From positions 248,001 to 312,000 of the forward strand of contig NZ_WPIK01000004.1 in the NCBI RefSeq assembly GCF_009754915.1: 64,000 nt of DNA, written 5' to 3'. Positions 33,454 through 41,883 of this stretch are shown piece by piece. The position numbers and the translations under genes were made by a program. The DNA is from Mucilaginibacter arboris (lineage in GTDB: Bacteria; Bacteroidota; Bacteroidia; Sphingobacteriales; Sphingobacteriaceae). The notes below the pieces were generated by a model. It was given only the letters and a program-made list of their open reading frames with translations. It was not told the DNA's origin and did not search any database. Numbering within the stretch: the stretch's first letter is position 1; each line of letters opens with the position of its first letter.

Positions 33454-34422
33454 TTATGAGTTGTTTAATATTATCCTTTTCCAGAAATCCTGCATAAAAC
33501 CAAGCCCGTAAGCGGTTAGCTGAATAAACGCGGCAAATATGCTCAAAAATGCAACTTTTGCTGATTTATTCCTCATCCAGGAATGAAAAAATATTAACAA
33601 AATAAATAGTGCCAACAAAAAATTACAAAGCCCTGCAATGGGCCAGTTGAGCAAATTTGCAATTAAAGAAAAGATCAATCCTAAAGTAAATACGGCCGGA
33701 AAAAAGTGGACTGGTTTTAATCCCGAAGGAAAAAACTTATAAATATTGATGCGCGCACGGCCAAAAAAATGGATTTGTTTGTAGAACTGAAAAAAGCTGG
33801 TGCGCCGTTTATGGTAAACTTTTGCTTCGGGGATTAAGCCTGTTTTAAAACCTAATTGATGTATCCGGATGCTTAGTTCAATGTCTTCTCCCAAACGTGT
33901 GATAATGAAACCGCCTGTTTTCTCGTAAACTTTCCGCGATAAACCCATGTTAAAGCTGCGCGGATGGAAATCGCCAATCCGTTTTTCTCCGCCACGGATG
34001 CCTCCTGTAGTAAAAGGCGAAGTCATGGAATAGCTGATTGCTTTTTGTACGGGCGAAAACGAATCATGGGAAGCATCCGGGCCACCGTAAGCATCGAGAT
34101 GTTGTGCAATAATTTCCCGGTTTACAATTTCTAAGTAATCAGGAGGAATTAAACAATCAGAATCAAAAATGATAAAGTAATCTCCGTTTGCTCTTTCAAA
34201 ACCAAAATTCCGGCTAAAACCTTGTCCGCTGTTTGGTTTAACATAATATTTTAAGTCGAGGCGATCTTTAAAATCTTCCATTACGGCTGCTGCATCCAGT
34301 TTTGATCCGTCTTCAATCACCAAAACTTCAAACGCTTTATAAGTTTGAAGCACTAATGTTTCCAACAGTTCGCGGATTTCTTGCGGACGATTGTAAAGCG
34401 GAATGATAATCGAAAAAAACAT
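33454..34422 (-). CDS. Family 2 glycosyltransferase
   Basis: A 322-residue GT-A glycosyltransferase. SIIIPLYNRPQEIRELLETL opens the nucleotide-sugar fold, FIIFDSDCLIPPDYL carries the metal-binding D-x-D, and GGFIITRLGEDIELSIRI gives the catalytic ED. Two or three hydrophobic segments at the C terminus (about 225-300) anchor it to the membrane. Probable role: cell-surface polysaccharide or glycolipid synthesis. It is first in an operon with the membrane protein and GH3 genes. The TAC cassette lies directly upstream. Confidence 0.88.
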   Translation of the reverse strand: MFFSIIIPLYNRPQEIRELLETLVLQTYKAFEVLVIEDGSKLDAAAVMEDFKDRLDLKYYVKPNSGQGFSRNFGFERANGDYFIIFDSDCLIPPDYLEIVNREIIAQHLDAYGGPDASHDSFSPVQKAISYSMTSPFTTGGIRGGEKRIGDFHPRSFNMGLSRKVYEKTGGFIITRLGEDIELSIRIHQLGFKTGLIPEAKVYHKRRTSFFQFYKQIHFFGRARINIYKFFPSGLKPVHFFPAVFTLGLIFSLIANLLNWPIAGLCNFLLALFILLIFFHSWMRNKSAKVAFLSIFAAFIQLTAYGLGFMQDFWKRIILNNS

Positions 34423-34508
34423 TATTTGGTTAAAGACAGCGAGGGTTAGAAAGTATTCATTTATAATTAACTCTGCTTATAATCCTCCTAACTCCTTCAC
34501 AGGCTAAC

Positions 34509-34540
34509 TATAACTGTCTATAAGTATAACTGTCTATAAG
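34509..34540. repeat. Two tandem 16-bp repeats
   Basis: TATAACTGTCTATAAG occurs twice without a spacer between the glycosyltransferase and the TAC chaperone gene, near one edge of the AT-rich cassette. Confidence 0.8.
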
Positions 34541-34568
34541 TTGGGACAAGAGAAAATTCGAGAAGCAT

Positions 34569-35066
34569 TTAATTCCTTATCTTATCTTCTTTTTTAATAA
34601 GTTCGGTCTCTCTAATTTTTTTTACTCTTTCTATATTGGCTTCTAATAATTCTTTAAATAGACTTTGCTGATTAATAATCGGAATTATAAAATGGCTAAA
34701 CCTACTTCCTGCTATATTTTTTGACACTATTGCCCTCATGTGACCAAACGCTATACCAAATAAGATTTCTAATGAACCATCTGGGAAATTTATTTTTTGA
34801 TTTTCATCAACGAAACTTACTAAATTGGCTATATTAAATCTAGTTAATACTGTTCCAGACAGGAATTTTATATTTGAGTCTTTTTCTCTAAAATCTGTTC
34901 GTATAAGATATTCAATCCAATCATTTTGAGTGTCAAAAGTAAAACTCATTCCATAACCGATTTGGATATTGTTATTTTCTGGGCTTATAGCCTCTTCAAT
35001 CATAAACCCACAATCTAAGATTCTCATTATGCTAAACTGAAAAGGCGGGAGTTCTTCGGTTGTCAT
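34569..35066 (-). CDS. SecB-like chaperone of a toxin-antitoxin-chaperone cassette
   Basis: A 165-residue soluble protein. The C-terminal half (LEILFGIAFGHMRAIVSKNI, HFIIPIINQQSLFKELL) resembles SecB-like proteins, where a conserved helix precedes a PIIN-type turn. In TAC systems such a chaperone protects the antitoxin from aggregation and decay. It starts one base after the antitoxin stop, so they are coupled. It is more AT-rich than its neighbours, which suggests acquisition. The call rests on the pattern plus the gene order. Confidence 0.6.
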   Translation of the reverse strand: MTTEELPPFQFSIMRILDCGFMIEEAISPENNNIQIGYGMSFTFDTQNDWIEYLIRTDFREKDSNIKFLSGTVLTRFNIANLVSFVDENQKINFPDGSLEILFGIAFGHMRAIVSKNIAGSRFSHFIIPIINQQSLFKELLEANIERVKKIRETELIKKEDKIRN

Positions 35067-35067
35067 A

Positions 35068-35592
35068 TTAAGCTATTTGCTTTGTAATTTGAAACTTTTG
35101 TAGTGTCATCTCGTAGCTGGGAGTTTGTACATCTTTGTAATTAATAGGTATAAAATCTTCCATAACTACTGATTCTTTTTGTGAACTATACTGTTGTATA
35201 ACATTAATGTTTATTGTGGTCAAATTATTTTCTTTAATTGAAGACAAGATACTAAAATCACTAATAATTTGAGTTTTTTGTTCAGCAATCAATTCTGCTT
35301 TTACTTCAAACTTTAAATTTAATGCCCTTTTAATTTTTGCTAAAGTCAAAAAGTTTAATGGTTTATCACCTCTAAAAACTTGGGTTAAATAACTTGGGGA
35401 TGTCTTAATTTTAATTGCAAGGTCTTTCCTATTAAACCCGTTTTCTTTTGATATGCGTTCTATTTCAGATAAATAATTTGCTTGTAAAATCAAAGAGTCA
35501 CGTTCAATTAGCTGTTCTTCTGTCTTTGAGATTTTTAATGATTGAAGTCTGTTTTTGATTTCTTCTTTAGCAATATTCGATTTCATACTCAT
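35068..35592 (-). CDS. Xre-family antitoxin with C-terminal extension (HigA-like)
   Basis: A 174-residue protein. A helix-turn-helix occupies about residues 45-95 (NGFNRKDLAIKIKTSPSYLT, then FRGDKPLNFLTLAKIKRALN). The extra C-terminal 80 residues end in a hydrophobic stretch (SYEMTLQKFQIT), where chaperone-addicted antitoxins carry the ChAD segment. It should bind its own promoter and neutralise the toxin. It overlaps the toxin gene by 26 bases and lies one base from the chaperone gene. Confidence 0.7.
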   Translation of the reverse strand: MSMKSNIAKEEIKNRLQSLKISKTEEQLIERDSLILQANYLSEIERISKENGFNRKDLAIKIKTSPSYLTQVFRGDKPLNFLTLAKIKRALNLKFEVKAELIAEQKTQIISDFSILSSIKENNLTTININVIQQYSSQKESVVMEDFIPINYKDVQTPSYEMTLQKFQITKQIA

Positions 35593-35953
35593 AACTTTTT
35601 AAAGCGTCAATTTTTGATTGAATAAATTTATTTATACTATTTGATTTTTTAAGTAGATATTTAGACATTACTATGCAAAATATCTCACCATGAATAGTAA
35701 CCTCTTGACAATATATTCTTGCATTGATACCATTTGGAAAAAATCTCATACATGTAATGTTACTTTCTATCTGTTCATAATCATCATAATACATAGATGC
35801 TTGTTCTAAAATCCTATCAGAAATATATTCAAACTTTTTATTACACTTCACATCTTCTAAAAAATCTATTATTTCTTTCGCTTCTTCAAAATCGATAGCT
35901 ATATGCCTGTTAAATCTTTCAGAAGACTTATAAATAATACATTTTCTTTTCAC
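35567..35953 (-). CDS. RelE/HigB-like toxin (probable)
   Basis: A 128-residue protein encoded before the antitoxin. The region CMRFFPNGINARIYCQEV, then IFCIVMSKYLLKKSNSI and KIDALKSYEYEI follows the strand-strand-helix order of RelE/HigB mRNA interferases, including the usual basic pair KK before a helix with A-x-x-x-Y. It starts with GTG at 35953. Toxin-first order fits HigBA and TAC operons. The catalytic residues cannot be assigned without alignment, so the family is tentative. Confidence 0.55.
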   Translation of the reverse strand: MKRKCIIYKSSERFNRHIAIDFEEAKEIIDFLEDVKCNKKFEYISDRILEQASMYYDDYEQIESNITCMRFFPNGINARIYCQEVTIHGEIFCIVMSKYLLKKSNSINKFIQSKIDALKSYEYEIEYC

Positions 35954-36010
35954 AAAATTAAGCTATAGGTTAACCAATGTCAAATAAAATAGTTACAACA
36001 TTTTAATGTC

Positions 36011-36065
36011 GCTAAACTTAATATTATAAACTTTAAAGAATTACTTATCCAAGATAAGTTTAGGC
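36011..36065. promoter_or_regulatory. Palindromic operator candidates upstream of the TAC genes
   Basis: ACTTATC (36043-36049) and GATAAGT (36053-36059) are perfect arms around CAA. A wider pair, CTAAACTTA (36012-36020) and TAAGTTTAG (36055-36063), flanks it. This suits autoregulation by the Xre antitoxin. Confidence 0.45.
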
Positions 36066-36075
36066 AAATTAGTCT

Positions 36076-36100
36076 GATTTTAGGCGATAAAAGAAGCATC
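36076..36100 (-). repeat. Dispersed motif, reverse copy
   Basis: GATTTTAGGC then GATAAAAGAAGCATC. It lies 8 bases after the next glycosyltransferase stop and just outside the AT-rich TAC cassette. Confidence 0.9.
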
Positions 36101-36108
36101 CTTAATTC

Positions 36109-37059
36109 TTATATCGTTTTATCAATCTGGTAATGGTTTCTTTCAGGAGAATTCCTGGAGATCATCTCAGCAACAAAACCAGTTAAAAACAATTGAGAAC
36201 CTAAAATTACGGCAACCAAAGCAATGTAAAACAAGGTATTATCGGTTACATTTCGGTATTTAACATGGTTAGCAATATCATACAATTTAGAACCAATCAG
36301 CCATACGATAATACCTAAACCGGTCAAAAAACAAAGCGTACCTAATGTGCCGAAAAAGTGCATTGGCCGTTTCGAGAACTTGCCAACAAAAAATATCGAA
36401 AGCAAATCCAGAAAACCATTAATAAACCTGCTGAAACCAAATTTAGTAACGCCATATTTTCGGGAACGATGTTCTACAACTTGTTCTGTTATTTTAGTAA
36501 AACCAGCCCATTTTGCCAGCACCGGAATATAACGGTGCATTTCGCCGTAAACTTCTATGTTTTTAACAACTTCTTTTCTGTAAGCTTTTAATCCACAATT
36601 AAAATCATGCAAATTATGAATGCCCGACATGCTGCGGGTTGCCGCGTTAAACAGTTTTGTAGGAATAGTTTTGCTAAGCGGATCATACCGTTTTGCTTTC
36701 CATCCGGAAACCAGATCAAATTTTTCTTCCTTGATTTTTCGGTACAGTTCAGGGATTTCCTCCGGAGAATCCTGCAAATCGGCATCCATTGTAATGACAA
36801 CATCGCCGCGCGTAGCTTCAAAACCAACATTTAAAGCGGCAGATTTTCCGTAATTCCGACGGAACTTAATACCTCTGATAAATGGGTTTTGCTCGTACAA
36901 TTGCCCAATCACTTCCCAAGACCCATCGTTGCTGCCATCATCGACCAAAATAATTTCGTACGTAAACCCATTTGCTTTCATTACACGCCTGATCCAATCC
37001 GTCAATTCGGGCAACGATTCGGCTTCATTAAACAAAGGTACAACTACTGAAATATCCAT
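36109..37059 (-). CDS. Dolichol-phosphate mannosyltransferase-like GT2 with two membrane helices
   Basis: A 316-residue family 2 glycosyltransferase. MDISVVVPLFNEAESLPELT begins the fold, ILVDDGSNDGSW and ITMDADLQDSPEEIPEL carry the acid motifs, and FNCGLKAYRKEV is typical of DPM1/GtrB-type enzymes. Two C-terminal helices (about 235-260 and 275-300) match GtrB or ArnC. It probably loads a sugar onto undecaprenyl phosphate. Start chosen at 37059; the longer frame to 37170 only translates the motif and intergenic DNA. Confidence 0.88.
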   Translation of the reverse strand: MDISVVVPLFNEAESLPELTDWIRRVMKANGFTYEIILVDDGSNDGSWEVIGQLYEQNPFIRGIKFRRNYGKSAALNVGFEATRGDVVITMDADLQDSPEEIPELYRKIKEEKFDLVSGWKAKRYDPLSKTIPTKLFNAATRSMSGIHNLHDFNCGLKAYRKEVVKNIEVYGEMHRYIPVLAKWAGFTKITEQVVEHRSRKYGVTKFGFSRFINGFLDLLSIFFVGKFSKRPMHFFGTLGTLCFLTGLGIIVWLIGSKLYDIANHVKYRNVTDNTLFYIALVAVILGSQLFLTGFVAEMISRNSPERNHYQIDKTI

Positions 37060-37090
37060 TCTCTCAATCAAATCGGCAGTTCGCACTGCC

Positions 37091-37114
37091 ATGCTTCTTT
37101 TATCGTATAAATTA
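37091..37114 (+). repeat. Dispersed motif, forward copy
   Basis: ATGCTTCTTTTATCG then TATAAATTA, between the GT2 start and the DUF4199 stop; its last bases overlap the DUF4199 stop codon. Confidence 0.75.
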
Positions 37115-37699
37115 TTGTTTTTTGTTGGGTGCAACATAAGCAGGCGGATCATTTTTAAACAGCGCAGCAAAAATAAGCGAAGCTAAGAATACCAGCACGA
37201 TGACGATGCCAAAGCTCTGGACTGACCTTAAAACGCTTGTATTTTCTCTTTCGTTAAAATCTTTCCGAAGTCCTTTGGTTTCCTCGTCAATATGCTGCTG
37301 ACTAACTCCCTGATCTTTCCTGATTGCTGCTTTTACCGATTCTATTTTGTTCTCGATATTAAGTGCCATTGCCGGATCGATTACTTTAGAATACAAAAGC
37401 ATCCCGAAAAAAAAGATAAGGTAAGAGGTTAAAAACATGGCAAATATCCCGGAGGAAGCTTGCCTTAAAGTCCAGTATCCGCCTATTTTTTTTCTCAGGC
37501 GAAAACAAATTAGGGCAGCGGCAACTATCGGCAGAACGTTGGTAAATAAAGGCTGACTAAAAGCTGTAACCCACTTGGGCGTATTGAGCTTAACCATTAT
37601 AAAATACGAAATAAGATTGAGCGCTAAAATAATTACGCCCAGCACAATTCCATAAATGGCACCTTTTATCCTGATTTGCCGGTTTAAATCCTGCATCAA
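37112..37699 (-). CDS. DUF4199 domain membrane protein
   Basis: A 195-residue protein of the DUF4199 family, with four hydrophobic segments. Helices about 13-35 (GIVLGVIILALNLISYF), 45-65, 78-100 and 155-180 are separated by a long charged loop (ENKIESVKAAIRKDQGVSQQ). The family is widespread in Bacteroidota, usually near GT2 genes as here; function unknown. It starts 10 bases after the next upstream gene. Confidence 0.8.
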   Translation of the reverse strand: MMQDLNRQIRIKGAIYGIVLGVIILALNLISYFIMVKLNTPKWVTAFSQPLFTNVLPIVAAALICFRLRKKIGGYWTLRQASSGIFAMFLTSYLIFFFGMLLYSKVIDPAMALNIENKIESVKAAIRKDQGVSQQHIDEETKGLRKDFNERENTSVLRSVQSFGIVIVLVFLASLIFAALFKNDPPAYVAPNKKQ

Positions 37700-37709
37700 A
37701 AATTTAATT

Positions 37710-38381
37710 TTAAGAATTAAAGTTTAGCATGATCTCCAGGACCGGAAGGTCAAAATCTGGCTCAACAGCATTTTCCGCAGCTTCTTTTTTAGTTTCTTCT
37801 GTAGGATTTGTATCGTAAAAGAAGCACATGATCGGGTAAAACAATTCTTTTATTTCCTCGTCATCGGGCAGGTTCCTGGCAACATTTCCTATTTCTTCCA
37901 AACCGCTGTCCATTAATATCTGGTTGGCAATTATGGGTTCGTAAATGCGGTGCTCATCCTGAAACTCGTCTTCATCAACCAGTAAAAACTCGGTTAAATA
38001 ATCGTTTAGCTCCGGCTCAATTTCTTCGTCTTCGCACTCATTCAAATACAACAAAACGTTGAGCAGTTCGGTGCCGCGGTCAAGCGTTTCTTCTTCAATC
38101 TTTTCCCATTCCGGCGAATCTAAATAATCATCGTCCAGCTTTTTAACATCCGCACTAAAGAAATTAACCAGCAACAGATCAAAAAAGATTTCGCGTAAAT
38201 GGTCCAGCTTTGGGTTGGCATTAAACACCTCGTCCATTGCTTTCACTTTCTGCAAAAACGTAAGATCAGATTCAAAGACAGTTAAAATTTCACCTTTAAC
38301 AGCTTCCCTGTTGTTAGGATTAACAGGTTTAATATATTTAAATGCAGCTTCAAAAGCCTTTTTTATTTTGGGGTCGATCAT
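37710..38381 (-). CDS. Acidic hypothetical protein
   Basis: A 223-residue, strongly acidic cytoplasmic protein. It begins MIDPKIKKAFEAAFKYIKP and contains dense D/E runs (NECEDEEIEPELNDYLTE, LLVDEDEFQDE). Mostly helical, no known motif. It begins one base after the dihydroorotase-like gene ends and belongs to that operon. I cannot offer a function. The bases for MCFFYDT overlap a motif core at 37814. Confidence 0.7.
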   Translation of the reverse strand: MIDPKIKKAFEAAFKYIKPVNPNNREAVKGEILTVFESDLTFLQKVKAMDEVFNANPKLDHLREIFFDLLLVNFFSADVKKLDDDYLDSPEWEKIEEETLDRGTELLNVLLYLNECEDEEIEPELNDYLTEFLLVDEDEFQDEHRIYEPIIANQILMDSGLEEIGNVARNLPDDEEIKELFYPIMCFFYDTNPTEETKKEAAENAVEPDFDLPVLEIMLNFNS

Positions 38382-38382
38382 T

Positions 38383-39639
38383 TTATGCAGATTTATAAAT
38401 TTGATTATTGTTGATAGTAAGTAACACTTTGCCCTTCATTTCGCTGCCAATAAAAGGAGAATTGTAGGATTTTGATAAATTATTTTCCCGTGTATAATTC
38501 CATGTTGTTTCCGGATCAAGCAGAACTAAATTTGCGGTTTCTCCTTCGTTGACGGATGCTTCTTTTATGCCTAAAATTTTACGCGGATTGATAGCCATTT
38601 TCTCCACAATCAGTTCCAAATCCAAACCTGATTGTACCGCCAATGAAAAAGTAGTTTGTAAACCTATCATACCAAATTCGGCTACTTCAAACTCTACTTC
38701 TTTAAGTTCTGTTTCGTGCGGCGTATGCTGCGAAACAATAGCATCTATCGTTCCATCACGCAAACCTTGCAATAGCGCGTCCACATCTTCCTGGGTACGC
38801 AAAGGTGGTTTTACCTTATATAAACTATCAAAACCCATTAAAGCTTCATCCGTAAGAACCAAATGATGTGCGGCCACATCGCAGGTAACTTTTAACCCTT
38901 TTGCTTTTGCGTTGCGAATTTGTTCTACTGCCTGCGCGGTAGAAATGGTTGTAAAATGAAGTTTGGAATTGGTGTATTCGGCCAGATATAAATCTCGGGA
39001 AATCATCAGTTCTTCTGCCAATGCCGGAATACCTTTCATTCCTAATAAAGTGCTCACGACGCCTTCGTGCACTTTTGCTTTTCCAGCGATGGAAAGGTCT
39101 TCAGGATAAGAAAAAATCAAACCTTCAAAACCTTGTGCATATAATAAGGCACGTTCCATCAAACCTGCATCTTGTACCGGCCGGTTTCCATCTGTAAAAG
39201 CCAAAGCTCCGGAACTGTACATATCGTAAAGTTCTGCCAGATCTTTTCCCTCCGTTTTATGAGAGATAGCGCCAAGCGGATATACATTTACCAAATTTCC
39301 GCGGGATTGGTTGAGCAGATATTGTACTTCGGATTTAGAATGAACAGCCGGCTGCATGTTAGGCATTAAAGCTACGCCGGTAAAACCACCGGCTGATGCT
39401 GCAAGCGTTCCGGTTTGCATATCTTCTTTGGTTTCCAGCCCTAATTCGCCGAAATTGCAGTTTAAATCAAAAAAACCTGGCGCCAAATAACAACCTTTTC
39501 CATCTATTATTTCTGCATCAGTTTGAATATCCGTTGCAATGCGGGCAATTTTTCCGTCTTTTACCAAAACATCAGTTTTTTGTCTGTTAAAAACAGCATT
39601 CGGATCAGCAATTGTAACAGATTTAAAGAGCAGATTCAT
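38383..39639 (-). CDS. Dihydroorotase-like protein, probably non-catalytic
   Basis: A 418-residue amidohydrolase-fold protein closest to dihydroorotase (PyrC type). The metal motif HxH after the GFxD strand is replaced: GFFDLNCNFGELG. The usual TDHAPH is SQHTPHE, so the catalytic Asp is also missing. Other DHOase features remain (DVAAHHLVLTDE, KVKPPLRTQEDV). Such pDHOs support the aspartate carbamoyltransferase structurally in Pseudomonas; pyrB lies 19 kb away here. Two motif copies are coding: NAVFNRQKT and ILGIKEAS. Confidence 0.8.
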   Translation of the reverse strand: MNLLFKSVTIADPNAVFNRQKTDVLVKDGKIARIATDIQTDAEIIDGKGCYLAPGFFDLNCNFGELGLETKEDMQTGTLAASAGGFTGVALMPNMQPAVHSKSEVQYLLNQSRGNLVNVYPLGAISHKTEGKDLAELYDMYSSGALAFTDGNRPVQDAGLMERALLYAQGFEGLIFSYPEDLSIAGKAKVHEGVVSTLLGMKGIPALAEELMISRDLYLAEYTNSKLHFTTISTAQAVEQIRNAKAKGLKVTCDVAAHHLVLTDEALMGFDSLYKVKPPLRTQEDVDALLQGLRDGTIDAIVSQHTPHETELKEVEFEVAEFGMIGLQTTFSLAVQSGLDLELIVEKMAINPRKILGIKEASVNEGETANLVLLDPETTWNYTRENNLSKSYNSPFIGSEMKGKVLLTINNNQIYKSA

Positions 39640-39668
39640 TGATTTTAACGCTTGTGTACATTTTAAAA

Positions 39669-41729
39669 CTAAACTGCCAGCTTTGCTTGTTGGCGGTTTA
39701 CTTTATAAAACCTGATCAGCAGCACTTCGGCAGCCAGAAACAGCAGCGCCAAAATTAGGCAAAGTTTCCATAACTGCACGCCCGAATTTACTTCTGCCAC
39801 TTGCTTTGTTAAAGATAATCCTCCGGCAGGCAAATACGATACTGTTTTTATGGCAGAAAAATAGTTACCCAGTTCCTGGTCCGTCAGGTAATCCAGGTCT
39901 GATTCCTGCCGGTTATCATTAAAAGCAATTTGCGCTAACACACTGTCTTTTCTTGTCAGTTGATAATTTCCTGTTTCCCGAACCTGGTCTGCGAGATAAA
40001 GAACCGTATTTCCGTTAACCTGGCGAACATCGGGAATAAGCGAAATTTGTCCTTTTTGCAGGTGCAACGGCTGCTCGTCTATTTTGGTGACCGGTGCAAT
40101 TTCCATCTGTTCGTTGTCGCCTAAAGTATAAAACAAAGGCTGATTGTGCCCACTTAATAAAGCCATCCGGAACAGTAAAGGCACAAAAAGCGCGTGATGT
40201 TGCAGGTTGCTAAAACTTTCATCCGGCGGAACAGCAGCAAGGTAAACTTTGCCCTTGCCGCTGTTGTAAACACTTAAAAAAGCCGTTCTTCCGGGCAATT
40301 CCAGCAAATTATTTCTCAAATTACGCTGATTGGAACTCAATTCGTAGTATTTTTTAACTTGAGGCAGATCCGGGTTTTCGGGCATCTTCTCAAAAACATC
40401 TTTAAAAAGCGGATGCCTCAGGTTGATTGACGTAACTTTTGTGCTATCAGTAATTAACCTGACAGGATAATCTGCATTTAAAGGCTGAAGCAGGTTTTGA
40501 TAAGAAACCAGATTTGCATTATCCGCAGCAGGAAAAATAACCAGCGTACCGCCCTGTTTTACATAATTTTGCAATTGCTGCGCCAGCCCGACTGATACTT
40601 CTTTTACGTCACTAAAATAAATAACCGGATAATGGTTTAAACTCGAATAGTTTAGATTTCCTGCCGAAGAAAAATCTGCCTTAAAAAAAGCATCCGAAGC
40701 AAAAACAGCGCTTAAATATTTGTTCGGAACCTGATCTGTGATCTGCAAAACGGGCAGTTGCTGCTGCACCCGGAACGTAAAATAAAAATGATTATCAAAC
40801 GTAACCGGGTTATCATTTAAACTGATCTCGCCTTTTTGCCAGCCTGCTTTTAATCCGGAAAAACGCAGTGTGTCCTGCCTGGAACTTTTTGCAGTCAGAT
40901 CATAACTTCCCAATGCTTTCGTTTGCCCGTTAATTACCAATTTTACAGGAATTTTTCCTGCTTTTTCATTACCATAATTATGCAACCGGACTACTAATTT
41001 TTCGGCGGCATCAGGCTGATGTAACGGAGAAAGCATCCAGACAGAATCGACCGCGATATTAGGAAGCGGACTTGCTTTGATCCGAACCAGCGTAATCTTT
41101 GTTTTATTACCTGCGGCGATGCTGTTTTTAGCAATGTTTTTTTGAAAATCTGAAATGAGATAAATGATTGGAATTGTATTTTTCTGAGTATCGAATAATC
41201 CTTGCTGCCGGTTAAAAATTTGCTGCAAAGTTCTGCTTTGCGGACTAATTTTTACTTCATCAACCGCCTGGTTAAACTCTTCGCGGTTGAGAAAACGTTG
41301 CTGTTTGCCTTCAAAATCTTGTGTAATTAACTGAAAACGATCATTAATAGAATACGCAGAAGCAATTTCTTTTGCTCGCCGCTTTGTTTCATCCAGCAAA
41401 GAACCTTCGCGGTTAAGTGTTTGCATGGAATAAGAATTATCCACAAAAATACTGATTGCGCGCTGCTGGCCTGCATTTTCCTGGTTTCCTACTGGTAAAT
41501 ATGGTTTTGCAAAAGCCAGCACTAAAAAAGCCAATGCCAGTAAACGTGCTGCCAGGATTAAACGGTTTTTAAGGTTGCTGCGCGATGATTGCTGCTTTTG
41601 CACATCCTTTAAAAACTGAACATTGGAAAAGTAAACTTTTTTATACTGCCGGAAATTAAACAGGTGGATGATGACCGGAATGGCCAGCGCCAGCAAAGCA
41701 AACAGAAATGCGGGATAAAGGAATGCCAT
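39669..41729 (-). CDS. BatA-domain membrane protein with von Willebrand-like region
   Basis: A 686-residue protein. The first 80 residues are the BatA (aerotolerance) N-terminal domain with two helices (LYPAFLFALLALAIPVIIHL, LILAARLLALAFLVLAFA). A VWA-like domain starts at AISIFVDNSYSMQTL (DxSxS metal site). A class I glutamine-amidotransferase-like stretch follows (around 370-520), and one C-terminal helix (KLCLILALLFLAAEVLLI). Family role unknown, membrane-associated. Three motif cores fall inside it. Confidence 0.82.
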   Translation of the reverse strand: MAFLYPAFLFALLALAIPVIIHLFNFRQYKKVYFSNVQFLKDVQKQQSSRSNLKNRLILAARLLALAFLVLAFAKPYLPVGNQENAGQQRAISIFVDNSYSMQTLNREGSLLDETKRRAKEIASAYSINDRFQLITQDFEGKQQRFLNREEFNQAVDEVKISPQSRTLQQIFNRQQGLFDTQKNTIPIIYLISDFQKNIAKNSIAAGNKTKITLVRIKASPLPNIAVDSVWMLSPLHQPDAAEKLVVRLHNYGNEKAGKIPVKLVINGQTKALGSYDLTAKSSRQDTLRFSGLKAGWQKGEISLNDNPVTFDNHFYFTFRVQQQLPVLQITDQVPNKYLSAVFASDAFFKADFSSAGNLNYSSLNHYPVIYFSDVKEVSVGLAQQLQNYVKQGGTLVIFPAADNANLVSYQNLLQPLNADYPVRLITDSTKVTSINLRHPLFKDVFEKMPENPDLPQVKKYYELSSNQRNLRNNLLELPGRTAFLSVYNSGKGKVYLAAVPPDESFSNLQHHALFVPLLFRMALLSGHNQPLFYTLGDNEQMEIAPVTKIDEQPLHLQKGQISLIPDVRQVNGNTVLYLADQVRETGNYQLTRKDSVLAQIAFNDNRQESDLDYLTDQELGNYFSAIKTVSYLPAGGLSLTKQVAEVNSGVQLWKLCLILALLFLAAEVLLIRFYKVNRQQAKLAV

Positions 41730-41883
41730 GGATGTTTCAAAGATAAGGTTTTAAGAACGTATGATTAATGTTCAAATTTTTAAATTCCTTTATCTACAAT
41801 TTCTTATTTTACGTAAAAAAGAAAAAGCTTGATTATTAGCAAGGAATTTTATTTTAAAACTATCAATTTCATAAACAAAAACT

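Noticed and set aside
36109-37170. Long frame of the DPM-like glycosyltransferase starting at 37170
   Set aside because: It overlaps the end of the upstream DUF4199 gene and translates a motif copy; the family starts at MDISVVVPL (37059).
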